A stretch of 64,000 nucleotides of DNA from Mallotus nudiflorus (taxonomy: Eukaryota; Streptophyta; Magnoliopsida; Malpighiales; Euphorbiaceae). Location of the stretch: NCBI GenBank assembly GCA_947683625.1, contig CANTUR010000044.1:1922001-1986000 (forward strand), read 5' to 3'. The notes beneath the pieces were generated by a model. That model ran no database searches. It saw nothing but the letters and a program-made list of their open reading frames with translations, and was not told where the DNA came from. A program made the translations under genes and the position numbers. How positions within the stretch are numbered: position 1 is the first letter of the stretch; every line of letters starts with the position of its first letter. Below, piece by piece: positions 1-10,243 of the stretch.

Positions 1-3000
1 TATTATTGAATGCTCAATTTGTACACATTTGTGCAAGCGTGAACACAAAATGTTATCTAGTGCAAATTTATGCTGGAATGGTTTTAAACATGTTATTTAA
101 TATTCTAATTACATATTTAAAATTGAAAATACATGTTTCATCATTCTAAACCCATAAATTCTAATAATTTAATTAAATGCATAAATTGTGCACCATTGCA
201 CATATTTGAACACATAAAGTGAACTCGTGCAAATTTATGCACGAATGGTTTTAAACGTGTTATCCAATGTTCCAATTGCATATTTACAATCACAAATGGA
301 TGTTCCAACATTGCAAACCCATAAATCAAATTGATTTAACTGAATGCTCTGGCTGTGCACATTTGTGCATGTTTGAACATAAAATGGGAATTCATGCAAA
401 TTTGTGCACTCATTTTAAAACATGTTATCCAATGTTCTAATTAAATATTTATAATTTTAAATACAACTTCCGACATTCTACACTCATAAATTTAATTGAA
501 TGCACAACTTTTGCACCTTTGTGCATGTTTGAACACATAAATTGAACTCATACAGATTTGTGCACAAATGGTTTTAAACATGCTATCCAATGTTCCAATT
601 GTATATTTACAATCATAAATATATTTTCCAGCATTCCAAACACATAAATCAAATAGATTTAATTAAATGCTCAATTTGTGCACATTTACGCAAGTTTGAA
701 CTCAAAATGTCAATTGCAAATTTGTGCACGATATGTTTAAACATGTCATAAAATGTTCAAATTACATATTTAAAATTACAAATACATGTTCCATCATTCT
801 AAACCCATAAATCTTATTCATTTAGTTGAATACACAAAGTGTGCACCTTTGCGCATGTTTGAACGCATAAAGTGAACTCATGCAAATTTGTGCACAAATT
901 ATTTTAAACATGTTATCCAATGTTCCAATTGCATATTCATAAATGTAAATATATGTTCTAGCCTTCCAAACTCATAAATAAAATTGATTTTATTGAATGC
1001 TCAAATTGAGCATATTTGTGTAAGTTTGAACACAAAACTTTAACTAGCGCAAATTTGTGCATGAATGGTTTTAAATATGTTATCCAATGCTCTAATTACA
1101 TATTTAAAATTGAAAATGCATGTTCCAACATTTTAAACCCATAAATTGTATTCATTTAATTGAATGCACAAATTGTGCACCATTGCACATGTTTGAATGC
1201 AAAAAGTAAACTTATGCAAATTTGTGCACAAATGGTTTTAAAATTATTATCCAATGTTTCAATTGCATATTTACAATGGTAAATATATTTTCCAGCATTC
1301 AAAACACATAAATCAAATTGATTTAATTGAATGCTCAATTTGTGCACATTTGTGCAAGTTTGAACTCAAATGTAAAGTCATACAAATTTGTGCACGATAG
1401 GTTTTAAATATGTCGTCCAATGTTCCAAATACATATTTACAATTGGAAATAAATTTTCCATCATTCTAAACCCATAAATCTATTCATTTAATTGAATACA
1501 CAAACTATGCACCTTTCTGCGCGTTTGAATGCATAAAGTGAACTCGTGCAAATTTATGCACGAATGGTTTTTAAACATGTTATTCAATATTCCTATTGCA
1601 TATTTACAATTGTATATATGTATTCCAACATTCCAAACTTATAAATCAAATTGATTTGATTGAATGCTCAATTTGTGCACATTTGCGCAAGCGTGAACGT
1701 AAAATGTTAACTAGTGCAAATTTGTGTTGGAATGGTTTTAAACATGTTATCCAATATTATAACTACATATTTAAAATTTCAAATACATGTTTCATCATTC
1801 AAAACCCATAAATTGTAATAATTTAATTAAATGCACAAATTCTGCACCATTGTACGTATTTGAATGCATAAAGTGAAATCGTGCAAATTTGTGCACAAAT
1901 ATTTTTAAACGTGTTATCCAATGTTCAAATTGCATATTTACAATCACAAATGGATGTTCCAACATTACAAACCCTTAAATCGAATTGATTTAGCTAAGTG
2001 CCCTAGCTGTGCACATTTATGCATGTTTGAACACAAAACGGGAATTCATGCAAATTTGTGCACTCGGTTTGAAACATGTTATTCAATGTTCTAATTAAAT
2101 ATTTACAATTGTAAATACAAATTCTAGCATTCTACGCTCAGAAATTTAATTGATTTAATTGAATGCACAATTTGTGCACCTTTACGCATGTTTGAACACA
2201 TAAATTGAACTCGTGCAAATTTGTACACAAATGGTTTTAAAAATGTTATCCAATGTTTCAATTGTATATTTACAATCGTAAATATATGTTCCAGCATTCC
2301 AAACACATAAATCAAATAGATTTAATTAAATGCTCAATTTGTGCAAGTTTGAACTCAAATGTCAATTACAAATTTGTGCAAGATATGTTTTAAACATGTC
2401 ATCCAATGTTCAAATTACATATTTACAATTGCAAATAAATAGTCAATCATTCTAAACACATAAATTTTATTCATTTAGTTGAGTACAAAAAGTGTGCACC
2501 TTTGTACACGTTTGAATGCATAAAGTGAACTCGTGTAAATTTGTGCATGAATTTTTTTAAACTTCCAATGTTCCAATTGCATATTCATAAATGTAAATAT
2601 ATGTTCCAACCTTCTAAACTCAGAAATAAAATTGATTTTATTGAATGCTCAAATTGAGCACATTTGCACAAATTTGAACACAAAACATTAACTAGTTTAA
2701 ATTTGTGCACGAATGGTTTCAAATATGTTATCCAATGCTCTAATTACATATTTACAATTGAAAATATATGTTCCAACATTCTAAACCCATAAATTGCATT
2801 CATTTAATTGAATGCACAAATTGTGCACCATTGCACATGTTTGAATGCATAAAGTAAACTTGTACAAATTTATGCACGAATGGTTTTAAACGTGTTATCC
2901 AATGTTTTAATTGCATATTTACAATGGTAAATACATTTTCCAGCATTTGAAACATATAAATCAAATTGATTTAATTAAATGCTCAATTTTTGCACATTTG

Positions 3001-4585
3001 CGCAAGTTTGAACTCAAAATGTAAAGTCGTACAAATTTGTGCATGATAGGTTTTAAACATGTCATCCAATGTTACAATTACATATTTACAGTTTCAAATA
3101 CATTTTCTATCATTCTAAACCCATAAATCTTATTCACTTAATTGAATACACAAATTGTGCACCTTTGCGCACGTTTGAATGCATAAAGTGAACTCGTGCA
3201 AATTTATGCATGAATGGTTTTTAAACGTGTTATCCAATGTTCCTATTGCATATTTATAATTTTATATATGTATTCCATCATTCCAATCTCATAAATCAAA
3301 TTGATTTTATTAAATGCTCAATTTGTGCACATTTGCGCAAGTGTGAACGCAAAATTTTAACGAACGCAAATTTGTGCTGGAATGGTTTTAAACATGTTAT
3401 CCAGTATTCTAACTGCATATTTAAAATTGAAAATACGTGTTTCATCATACTAAACCCATAAATTGTAATCATTTAATTGAAGGCACAAATTGTGCACCAT
3501 TGCACATGTTTGAGCGCATAAAGTGAACTTATGCAAATTTGTGCACAAATGGTTTTAAACTTGTTATCCAATGTTCCAATTGCATATTTACAATCACAAA
3601 TGGATGTTCCAGAATCAAAAACCCATAAAATCAAATTGATTTAGTTGATAGCTATGGTTGTGCACATTTTTGCATTTTTTAACGTGGAACGGGAATTCGT
3701 GCAAATTTGTGCACCAGGTTTGAAACATGTTGAATTCATGCAAATTTGTGCACTTGGTTTAAAACATGTTATTCAATTTTCCAATTAAATATTTGAAATT
3801 TTAAATACAACTCTTTAGCATTCTACACTCACAAATTTAATTGATTTAATTGAATTCACAATTTGTGCACCTTACGCATGTTTGAACACATAAATTGAAC
3901 TCGTGAAAATTTGTGCACAAATGGTTTTAAACATGTTATCCAATGTTCCAATTGCATATTTAAAATCATAAATATATGTTCCAGCATTCCAAACACATAA
4001 AGCAAATAGATTTAATTGAATGCTCAATTTGTGCATATTTGCCAAGTTTGAATTCAAAATGTCAAGTACAAATTTGTGCACGATATGTTTTAAACATGTC
4101 ATCCAATGTTCTAATTACATATTTAAAAATCAAAATACATGTTCCATCATTCTAAACCCATAAATCTTATTCATTTAGTTGAATACACAAAGTGTGCACC
4201 TTTGCACACGTTTGAACACATAAAGTGAACTCGTGCAAATTTGTGAACGAATAGTTTTAAACATGTTATCCAATGTTTCAATTGCATATTCATAAATGTA
4301 AATATAAGTTCCAGCCTTCCAAACTCAAAATTAAAATTGATTTTATTAATGCTCAAATTGTGCATATTTGCATAAAGTTGAATGAAAAACTTTCACTAGC
4401 GCAAATTTATGCACGAATGATTTTAAACATGTTATTCAATGCTCTAATTATATATTTAAAATTGTAAATACATGTTCCAACATTCTAAACCCATAAATTG
4501 TATTTATTTAATTAGATGCAGAAATTGTGCACCATTGCACATGTTTGAACTCATAAAGTGAACTTGTGTAAATTTGTGCACTAAT
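1..4585. repeat. satellite array 1, ~167-bp monomer, 10-monomer higher-order repeat
   Basis: Tandem AT-rich satellite. The box GGTTTTAAAC recurs near positions 80, 247, 413, 570, 735, 900 and 1067, a pitch of about 165-167 bp. Neighbouring monomers alternate between a type with TGCTCAATTTGTGCAC and a type with TGCACAAATTGTGCACC, giving a 334-bp dimer. A distinctive monomer (TGCTGGAATGG or close variant before the box) recurs at about 80, 1733 and 3384, so ten diverged monomers form a unit of about 1.65 kb. Every monomer carries GTGCAC sites and AATTTGTGCAC twice, about 50 bp apart. The array runs off the left edge of the window and stops at the 5-bp target duplication of element A. I saw no genes; short open frames here are frames of the repeat. 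Confidence 0.95.
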
Positions 4586-4959
4586 TAATACAAATCCTAC
4601 CTATAACATAGATAGAACGTGCATCCAACTTTGAAATCTTGCCTAAGGATCATTTAGGATAGGTTGTGTTAATGGAGATAAACCCCTTGCTTATTAAATT
4701 GACGCAAGATATTTAGCTATTAAAAGATGACCAATCACATAGTGCTAAGTCTAATCTTACCTAGCAATTGTAATGAAAGGTATATGTGAAACAAGTCAAG
4801 TAAACTTGCAAAGTTTCAAAAGAACAAAGTTTAAGGAAAAACCTCACTTTTTTATTTTCCAGTGCTTGTTTGAACTTCTTTGTCCTTGATCTTATCATTG
4901 GTCCCTTATATTGTAAGGGATCACTTAGTTTGATGGGCTTGCTTAGCTTGGTTGTATCA
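4586..4959 (-). repeat. element A 3' LTR (374 bp, short form)
   Basis: Begins TAATACAAATCCTACC (a mutated TGATAC end) and ends GGTTGTATCA directly against the purine tract. It matches 12983-13356 over its whole length. Compared with the long LTRs in the window it has the U5-side segment and, at the other end, the stretch encoding the pol C-terminus (GPMIRSR motif), but lacks the central ~600-bp block with the heat-shock-like units, TTGAC array and TATATAAG box. Confidence 0.9.
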
Positions 4960-4985
4960 TTCCCCCCTTCCTTAAGATGATTCAT
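4761..4985 (-). pseudogene. pol C-terminus reading through PPT into the 3' LTR
   Basis: A 74-codon open frame runs from the end of pol through the polypurine tract, which it reads as Glu-Gly-Gly-Asn-Asp, and into the 3' LTR, where it encodes KLSKPIKLSDPLQYKGPM followed by the basic run RSRTKKFKQAL. The GPMTRSR-type basic motif is common at the C-terminus of plant gypsy polyproteins, which supports a real coding tail rather than a chance frame. The same segment occurs in the LTRs of E (36040 on) and J (62059-62278). The last ~25 residues of this frame, inside the U5-side sequence, are probably not original coding sequence. Confidence 0.6.
4960..4973 (-). other. polypurine tract of element A
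   Basis: TTCCCCCCTTCCTT on the plus strand, i.e. AAGGAAGGGGGGAA on the coding strand, abuts the 3' LTR. It is the expected plus-strand primer and fixes the LTR start as TGATACAACC. Confidence 0.85.
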
Positions 4986-5892
4986 CCTTGGAAGGGTCCA
5001 TCACCATGTGGAATCAACTTAGATTTCCTTTGAGTGGAAAATCTTTCTTTGCACAAATGTACCCAAACCCAATCACCTGGTTCAAATACAACTTTTACAC
5101 GCCCCTTGTTTACATGTTTGGCATATTGCTCATTCTTTCTTCCAAGATTTGATCGTACCTTTTCATGTAAGGACTTCATAAATTCTACCTTCTTCTTTCC
5201 ATCTAGATTTACTTGTTCACTTAAAGGGAAAGCAATCAAATCTAAAGGACTTAATGGAATAAAACCATAAATAATCTCAAAAGGGTAGAAATTGGTAGAA
5301 GAATGCACACTATGATTATAAGCAAATTCAATATGTGGTAAACAATCTTCCCATGACTTCAAATTATGCCTAACCATGGTTCTTAGTAATTGAGATAAAG
5401 TTCTATTAACTACCTCAATTTTCCCATCATTTTATGGATGACATGTTGTAGAAAATAAAAGTTTAATGCCCAATTTACCCCATAAAGTCTTCCAAAAGTA
5501 GCTTAAAAACTTAGCATCTCTATCACTCACAATTGTTCTAGGCATGCCATGCAAACGAACAATCTCTCGAAAGAACAAATCTGTAACATGTTGTGCATCA
5601 TTAGATTTTCTACATGCTATAAAGTGAGCCATTTTAGAAATCCTATCTACAACAACATTTATTAAATCATGTCCTCACCTAGCCATAGGTAAAACAAGCA
5701 CAAAATCCATGGAAATATCAATCAAAGGTGAACTAGGCATAGGTGGAGGCATATACAAACCATGTGGTTTTAACTTAGACTTAGCTTGTTTACACACAAT
5801 GCACTTATCACAAATTCTAACAACATCATTTTTCATGTTAGTGTAATAAAAGTGATCATGTAAAACATCCAAAGTCTTGGCTATACCAAAAT
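4974..5892 (-). pseudogene. element A integrase, C-terminal two thirds (broken)
   Basis: Integrase would insert the cDNA into the host chromosome. Pieces in order on the minus strand are: the zinc-finger region after the element B insertion (5675-5892, with the Cys pairs in RICDKCIVCKQAKS and the start of the core, DISMDFV); the core (5432-5632, with VSDRDAKF); a stop just before the third acidic site, which still reads IEVVNRT near 5400; and the C-terminal part (4982-5377, with FEPGDWVWVHLCKER, a typical GPY/F-proximal segment). The D, D and E of the catalytic triad are therefore all still readable, but stops and frameshifts separate them and element B cuts the zinc finger from RNase H. Not functional. 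The match to gypsy integrases is strong. Confidence 0.9.
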
Positions 5893-6654
5893 TGATATGA
5901 ACCCTACCTATAATAGAGATAGAACACGCATCCAACTTTGAATATTAGCCTAAGGATCATCAAGGATAGGTTATGTTAATGGAGCTAAACCCCTTGCTTA
6001 TTAAATTGAAGCAAGATACTTAGCTATTAAAATATGACCAATCACCCAATTCTATGTCTAACCTAGTAATTATAATGAAAGGTAGATGTGAGACAATTCA
6101 AGTAACCTTGCAAAGTTTTAAAAGAACAAAGTTTAAGGAAAAAACCTCACTTTCAATATTTCAATACTTCTCCAAATTCGTTTTACATATTTGTAGCCCT
6201 TATATAAGCATGTAAATAACCTAATCCTTGAAGGAAAAGGTTTTATTCCTTATTCCCAAAGATACCTATATAGAAAAATCCTTAATTAAGGAGATTTCCT
6301 TCAAAATAGGACAACTAATGACAACTCATTTTTGAAAAGTCAAAACTGACAACTCATTAAAACTCATGATAACTAAGAAAAATGACAACTCATGACAACT
6401 AAGCATTGATGCATGCCATGTCACATGTTGACCATTGACCCTTTACTTTGACTTGTTGACTTTTTGACTTGGAATATTCTTGAATCTTCTCACATCTTCT
6501 TGAATCTTCCTTATTGACTCTAAAATAGAAAATTATACCAAAATTCATCCATATTTAGCTAATTAATCTCAAAATTGGAAATTAAGCTAATTAGCTTGAA
6601 TTCTTCATTTTTAAGCTCCATGCTTACATTTAACCCCTTTTAGGGTTCATATTA
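5893..6654 (-). repeat. element B 3' LTR (762 bp, long promoter-bearing form)
   Basis: Runs from TGATATGAACCCTACC to TTAGGGTTCATATTA on the plus strand; the two ends form a near-perfect 14-bp inverted repeat. Inside, on the minus strand, in transcription order: the heat-shock-like block (6472-6509), a TTGAC-rich stretch (about 6430-6470), TGACAACT direct repeats (about 6300-6400), and a TATATAAG box (6199-6206). The sequence downstream of the TATA box is presumably R and U5. Confidence 0.92.
6472..6509. promoter_or_regulatory. heat-shock-element-like array in element B 3' LTR
   Basis: Units on an exact 5-bp pitch: GAA 6472, TTC 6477, GAA 6482, TTC 6487, ACA (mismatch) 6492, TTC 6497, GAA 6502, TTC 6507. 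Seven of eight alternate correctly and the first four are consecutive. Heat-shock factors bind three or more alternating nGAAn units. Function here is inferred. Confidence 0.6.
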
Positions 6655-6667
6655 TTCCCTCCCCCTT
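6655..6667 (-). other. polypurine tract of element B
   Basis: TTCCCTCCCCCTT on the plus strand (AAGGGGGAGGGAA on the coding strand) directly abuts the 3' LTR. Confidence 0.85.
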
Positions 6668-7789
6668 GAAGATGATTTGCCCTCGAATCATAGCCATCTT
6701 CTAAAGTTGATAAATTTTCAAATCCTCCAAGGTCAAATAGAAACTTCTTAGTTGAAAACTTTATCTTCACAACATGTATTGTAACACTTATTTTCTAGAT
6801 GAAGTATGCTAACATGATAAACCTGTTTGAAATAACAAAACTAGGCAATTGATAAAGAATTTGGTTACTGATAAACAAAACATCCTTATACATAGGTACA
6901 AGTATATGTTAGCTCACATCACTCATTTTTGTACAATCATTTATTTTCTTTTCACTCATGCCTGGCTTGTTTTTTCTCACAAATTGTTTCCCATTTTCCT
7001 CACTTTTCTCACTCAACTCATTTGTAACACTTAGCTCACTTTTTCCTTTTCTCTCAACTTTATAGGTTTCCCTCCCCAAAGCATTCCTTAATGAAGATGG
7101 AAACTCTTCACTTTGTTGATTAGTGCACATGTCTTCAATAATTATCTTTGGTGATGTAGTTTCAATTTGATACTCTTCCTCCCTACTCTTCTCCTCAACT
7201 TTTTGCTCAACCAATTCGATAATTTTAACACCTTAATATTCCTTGGAATCACACATTGTCATTGTCTCCTCATAAGAACCCACTTGCTTTTCAAACTCCA
7301 AAGTAAGTTCAATTACAACCTTCAAAGAGATAGAAGGTTCTAATTGCACTTCTTTCTTCAATCTCTTAGCAATCTCACACTTAAGCCCACTAATGAATTT
7401 TGCAACTTTCCTCCTTTCGAATTCACCTACATTACTTGCAATTACAAACAACTTAAAATTTTTAACATAATCATCAATATATAATTCATCACTTTGTTTA
7501 AACCTTTCTAATTTAAGATGAAATTTATCCCTAACTTCAAAAGGAATAAAATATCTAGTTATTAACATCTTCATTATCTCCCAATTTTAATCTTACTATG
7601 CCTATTCATGCTCCACGATGCCATCAAATCTTCCCACCATATAGCAGCATGACCCAAAAATTTACGAGAAGTAAGTTTACACTTTTGGAAATCACTTAAT
7701 TCAAGAGAATCAAATATCTCCTCCATTTGTTACACCCATTCTAAATAAATATAAGGATCATCCCCACCAAAAAAATAAGGTGTGTCCAT
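6668..7789 (-). pseudogene. element B gag-like reading frame (broken) with charged tail
   Basis: The likely start is the ATG at 7789, giving MDTPYFFGGDDPYIYLEWV, closely matching starts in G (45164) and K (63427). A gag-type segment follows (AAIWWEDLMAS near 7640, RYFIPFEVRDKF and FKLFVIASN in the open stretch 7233-7574), then a lysine/glutamate-rich tail open from 7214 to 6909. Frame changes and stops separate the pieces. The last ~240 bp before the PPT resemble the C-terminal region seen intact in element I (STLEDG, then a basic/acidic stretch ending at the PPT), but the KKNLRYSCF-type part found in G, C and I is missing. Gag would form the particle and package RNA. No CCHC zinc knuckle is visible. 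Confidence 0.8.
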
Positions 7790-7988
7790 GCTAAAAAAAT
7801 TTAATTTGAAAAAAAATATATATATATTTCCTCACAAAGCACTCCTTTACGTTTTTACACTTAAGGATGTGAATGCTTTTGTGTTTCACTCAAATTTTGT
7901 TTTGTTTTTTTAATTTATAAAGAATTGAGAAGAAGAAGATGAAATAATATAAAAATTAAAAAGGATAGTTAACCAAACCTTGAAGTTT
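7790..7988 (-). other. element B leader between PBS and gag
   Basis: A 200-bp AT-rich untranslated stretch with homopolymer runs, matching leaders of G, I and K. No gene seen. Confidence 0.7.
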
Positions 7989-8001
7989 GGCTCTGATACC
8001 A
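7989..8001 (-). other. primer-binding site of element B (initiator Met tRNA)
   Basis: GGCTCTGATACCA on the plus strand reads TGGTATCAGAGCC on the coding strand, an exact match to the usual plant initiator tRNA-Met complement. It lies 3 bp inside the 5' LTR. Confidence 0.92.
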
Positions 8002-8004
8002 AAC

Positions 8005-8804
8005 TGATACAAACCCTACCTATAATAGAGATAGAACATGCATCCAACTTTGAATATTAGCCCAAGGATCATCAAGGATAGGTTGTGTTGATGGAGCTAA
8101 ACCCCTTGCTTATTAAATTGAAGCAAGATAGTTAGCTATTAAAAGATGAACAATCACACAATTATAAGTCTAACCTAGCAATTGTAATGAAAGGTAGATG
8201 TGAAACAATTCAAGTAAACTTGCAAAGTTTCAAAAGAACAAAGTTTAAGGAAAACCTCACTTTCAATATTTTAATACTTCTTTAAATTCGTTTTACATAT
8301 TTATAGCCCTTATATAGACATGTAAACAACCTAATCCTTGAAGGAAAACGTTTTACTCCTCATTTCCAAAGACACCTATATAGAAAAATCCTTAATTAAG
8401 GAGATTTCCTTCAAAATAGGACAACTAATGACAACTCATCTTTGAAAAGTCAAAATTGAGAACTCATCTTTGAAAAGTCAAAATTGACAACTCATCTTTA
8501 AAAATTCAAAATTGATAACTCATTACAACTCATGACAACTAAGAAAAATGATAATTCATGACAACTAAGCATTAAAGCATGCCATGTCACATGTTGACCA
8601 TTGACCCTTGACTTTGACTTGGAATATTCTTAAATCTTCTCACATCTTCTAGAATCTTCCTTATTGACTCTAAAATAGAAAATTATACCAAAATTCCTCC
8701 ATATTTGGCTAATTAATTTCATAATTGGAAATTAAGCTAATTAGCTTGAATTATTCTTTATTAAGCTCTATGCTTGCATTTAACCCCTTTTAGGGTTCAT
8801 ATTA
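8005..8804 (-). repeat. element B 5' LTR (800 bp)
   Basis: Starts TGATACAAACCCTACC and ends GGGTTCATATTA. It is longer than the 3' LTR mainly because a roughly 28-bp segment (ACAACTCATCTTTGAAAAGT region, near 8430-8520) is tandemly repeated. Heat-shock-like units at 8622-8659 keep six of eight positions; the third has mutated from GAA to AAA. Confidence 0.92.
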
Positions 8805-9540
8805 AAAATGTTCCATTAAACCACCATAATGTGCTTCACAAATAAGTAATTCACGTATAGAACAATTAGGAACACACAACTGTTTCTCTTTAAACAGGTA
8901 ACCATCATGCCTATAAAACTTTTTAAAACCAATATTTTCACATGCATGAAAAACACTACCAAAATCACTGTCATTCTCATAAAACTCTTTTATGTATTCA
9001 AATACTAGCAATTTGGCAAGTAAAGAAGAAAGTAAAGTATACCACCTTCTTGAAAGTGCATCAGCCACAACATTCTCTTTACCTTGCTTGTATTTAACGA
9101 CATAAGGAAATGACTTAATGAATTCACTCCACCTAGCATGTCGTTTGTTAAGCTTGTTTTGCCCCTTCAAGTGCTTCAAGGATTCATGATTAGTATGTAT
9201 CACGAACTTTTTAGGCAATAAATAATGTTGCCATGTCTCCAAAGCACAAACTAAGGCATACATCTCCTTGTCATAAGTGGGGTACTTCAAGCTTGCACCA
9301 TTTAACTTTTCACTAAAATAAGCAATTGGTTGTCCATCTTGCATTAGAACAACCCCAATTCCTAAACTTGAAGCATCACATTCAATTTCAAATGTTTTAG
9401 AAATGTTAAGTAGAGTAAGTAAAGGAGTAGATGTCAACTTATCCTTAAGCATGTTAAATACTTATTATTGTGCTTCTCCCCACTTGAAGCCAACATTTTT
9501 CTTGATGACGTCAGTTAGTGGTGCTGCAATGGTACTAAAA
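8805..9540 (-). pseudogene. element A RNase H and integrase N-terminus (broken)
   Basis: An open stretch of 216 codons (8802-9452) covers most of RNase H, the connection to integrase and the integrase N-terminus. Acidic-site motifs: ECDAS keeps the first Asp, TYDKEMYAL keeps the Glu, but the next motif reads HTNHESLK where relatives (including element E) have HTDHESLK, so that Asp is lost; VADALSRR keeps the last. The segment stops at AHYGGLMEHF, exactly where element B is inserted. A stop and frame problem near 9460 separate it from the reverse transcriptase. Confidence 0.9.
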
Positions 9541-10243
9541 TCCCTTACAAATCACCTATAAAATCTTGCAAGACCATGAAAACTTTGCACATCACCAACT
9601 CCTCTAGGATCTTTAATTACCTTTACCTTCTCTTCATCTACCTCTATTCCTTTTGCACTAACAACAAAGCCTAAGAAAACAAGCTTATATGTGCAAAAAC
9701 TACACTTTTTGATGTTAGCATATAAACATTCCTTACGTAGCACTTCCAAAACCAAATGCACAAAATATGCTCTTCCAAAGATTTACTATATATAATTATA
9801 TCCTCAAAATAAATGACCATAAATTTTCCAATAAAAGCATAGAAGACACGGTTCATTAATCTTATAAAAGTGCTGGGTGCATTAATTAAACCAAAAGGCA
9901 TAACTAACCACTCATATAAACCATATATTGTTTTAAATGCAGTTTTCCACTCATCACCCTCTTTCATACGAATTTGATGATAACCACTTTTCAAATCAAT
10001 CTTGGAAAATATAATAGCCCTTGACAACTCATCAAGCATATCATCTAACCTAAGAATAAGATGAAGATACTTTACCATTATTTTATGAATTGCACAATAA
10101 TCAACACACATTCTCCAAGTTCCATCCTTCTTAGGCACAAGTAAAACCAAAATGGCACACGGGCTCATGCTTTCTCTAATGTAACCTTTGTTCATAAGAT
10201 CCTCAATTTGCCTTTGCAACTCCTTGGTTTCCTCATATCGCAT
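9541..10243 (-). pseudogene. element A reverse transcriptase (broken)
   Basis: Reverse transcriptase copies the element RNA to cDNA. Visible motifs, N to C: the KELQRQIEDLMNKGYIRES entry segment, LVPKKDGTWRMCVDY, FSKIDLKSGYHQI, YGLYEWLVMPFGL, and the catalytic box, here VIYFEDIIIYS. Relatives, including element E, have YFDD, so the first Asp of the catalytic pair is Glu. A frameshift near 9760 splits the C-terminal thumb (9552-9761, KKCSFCTYKLVFLGFVVS). Strong family match; inactive. Confidence 0.92.

Larger units (their letters stand above)
5893..8804 (-). mobile_element. element B: gag-only LTR retrotransposon nested in element A integrase
   Basis: A 2.9-kb element flanked by a perfect 5-bp target duplication, AAAAT at 5888-5892 and 8805-8809. 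Joining the flanks restores the integrase zinc-finger region of element A (GHF then GIAKTLD-type sequence), so B arrived after A. LTRs are 5893-6654 (762 bp) and 8005-8804 (800 bp). The internal 1350 bp has a PBS, a short leader, a gag-type coding region and a PPT, but no protease, reverse transcriptase, RNase H or integrase. This fits the terminal-repeat-with-gag (TR-GAG) type of non-autonomous plant element. It probably used enzymes from relatives such as A or E (inference). Confidence 0.93.

Noticed and set aside
1..4585. CRISPR-like array
   Set aside because: Repeats are whole 167-bp monomers in direct contact with no unique spacers, in a plant context.
7986..8003. tRNA gene fragments at GGTATCAGAGCC sites
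   Set aside because: Only ~13 bases match the tRNA 3' end complement and each lies just inside an LTR, so these are primer-binding sites.
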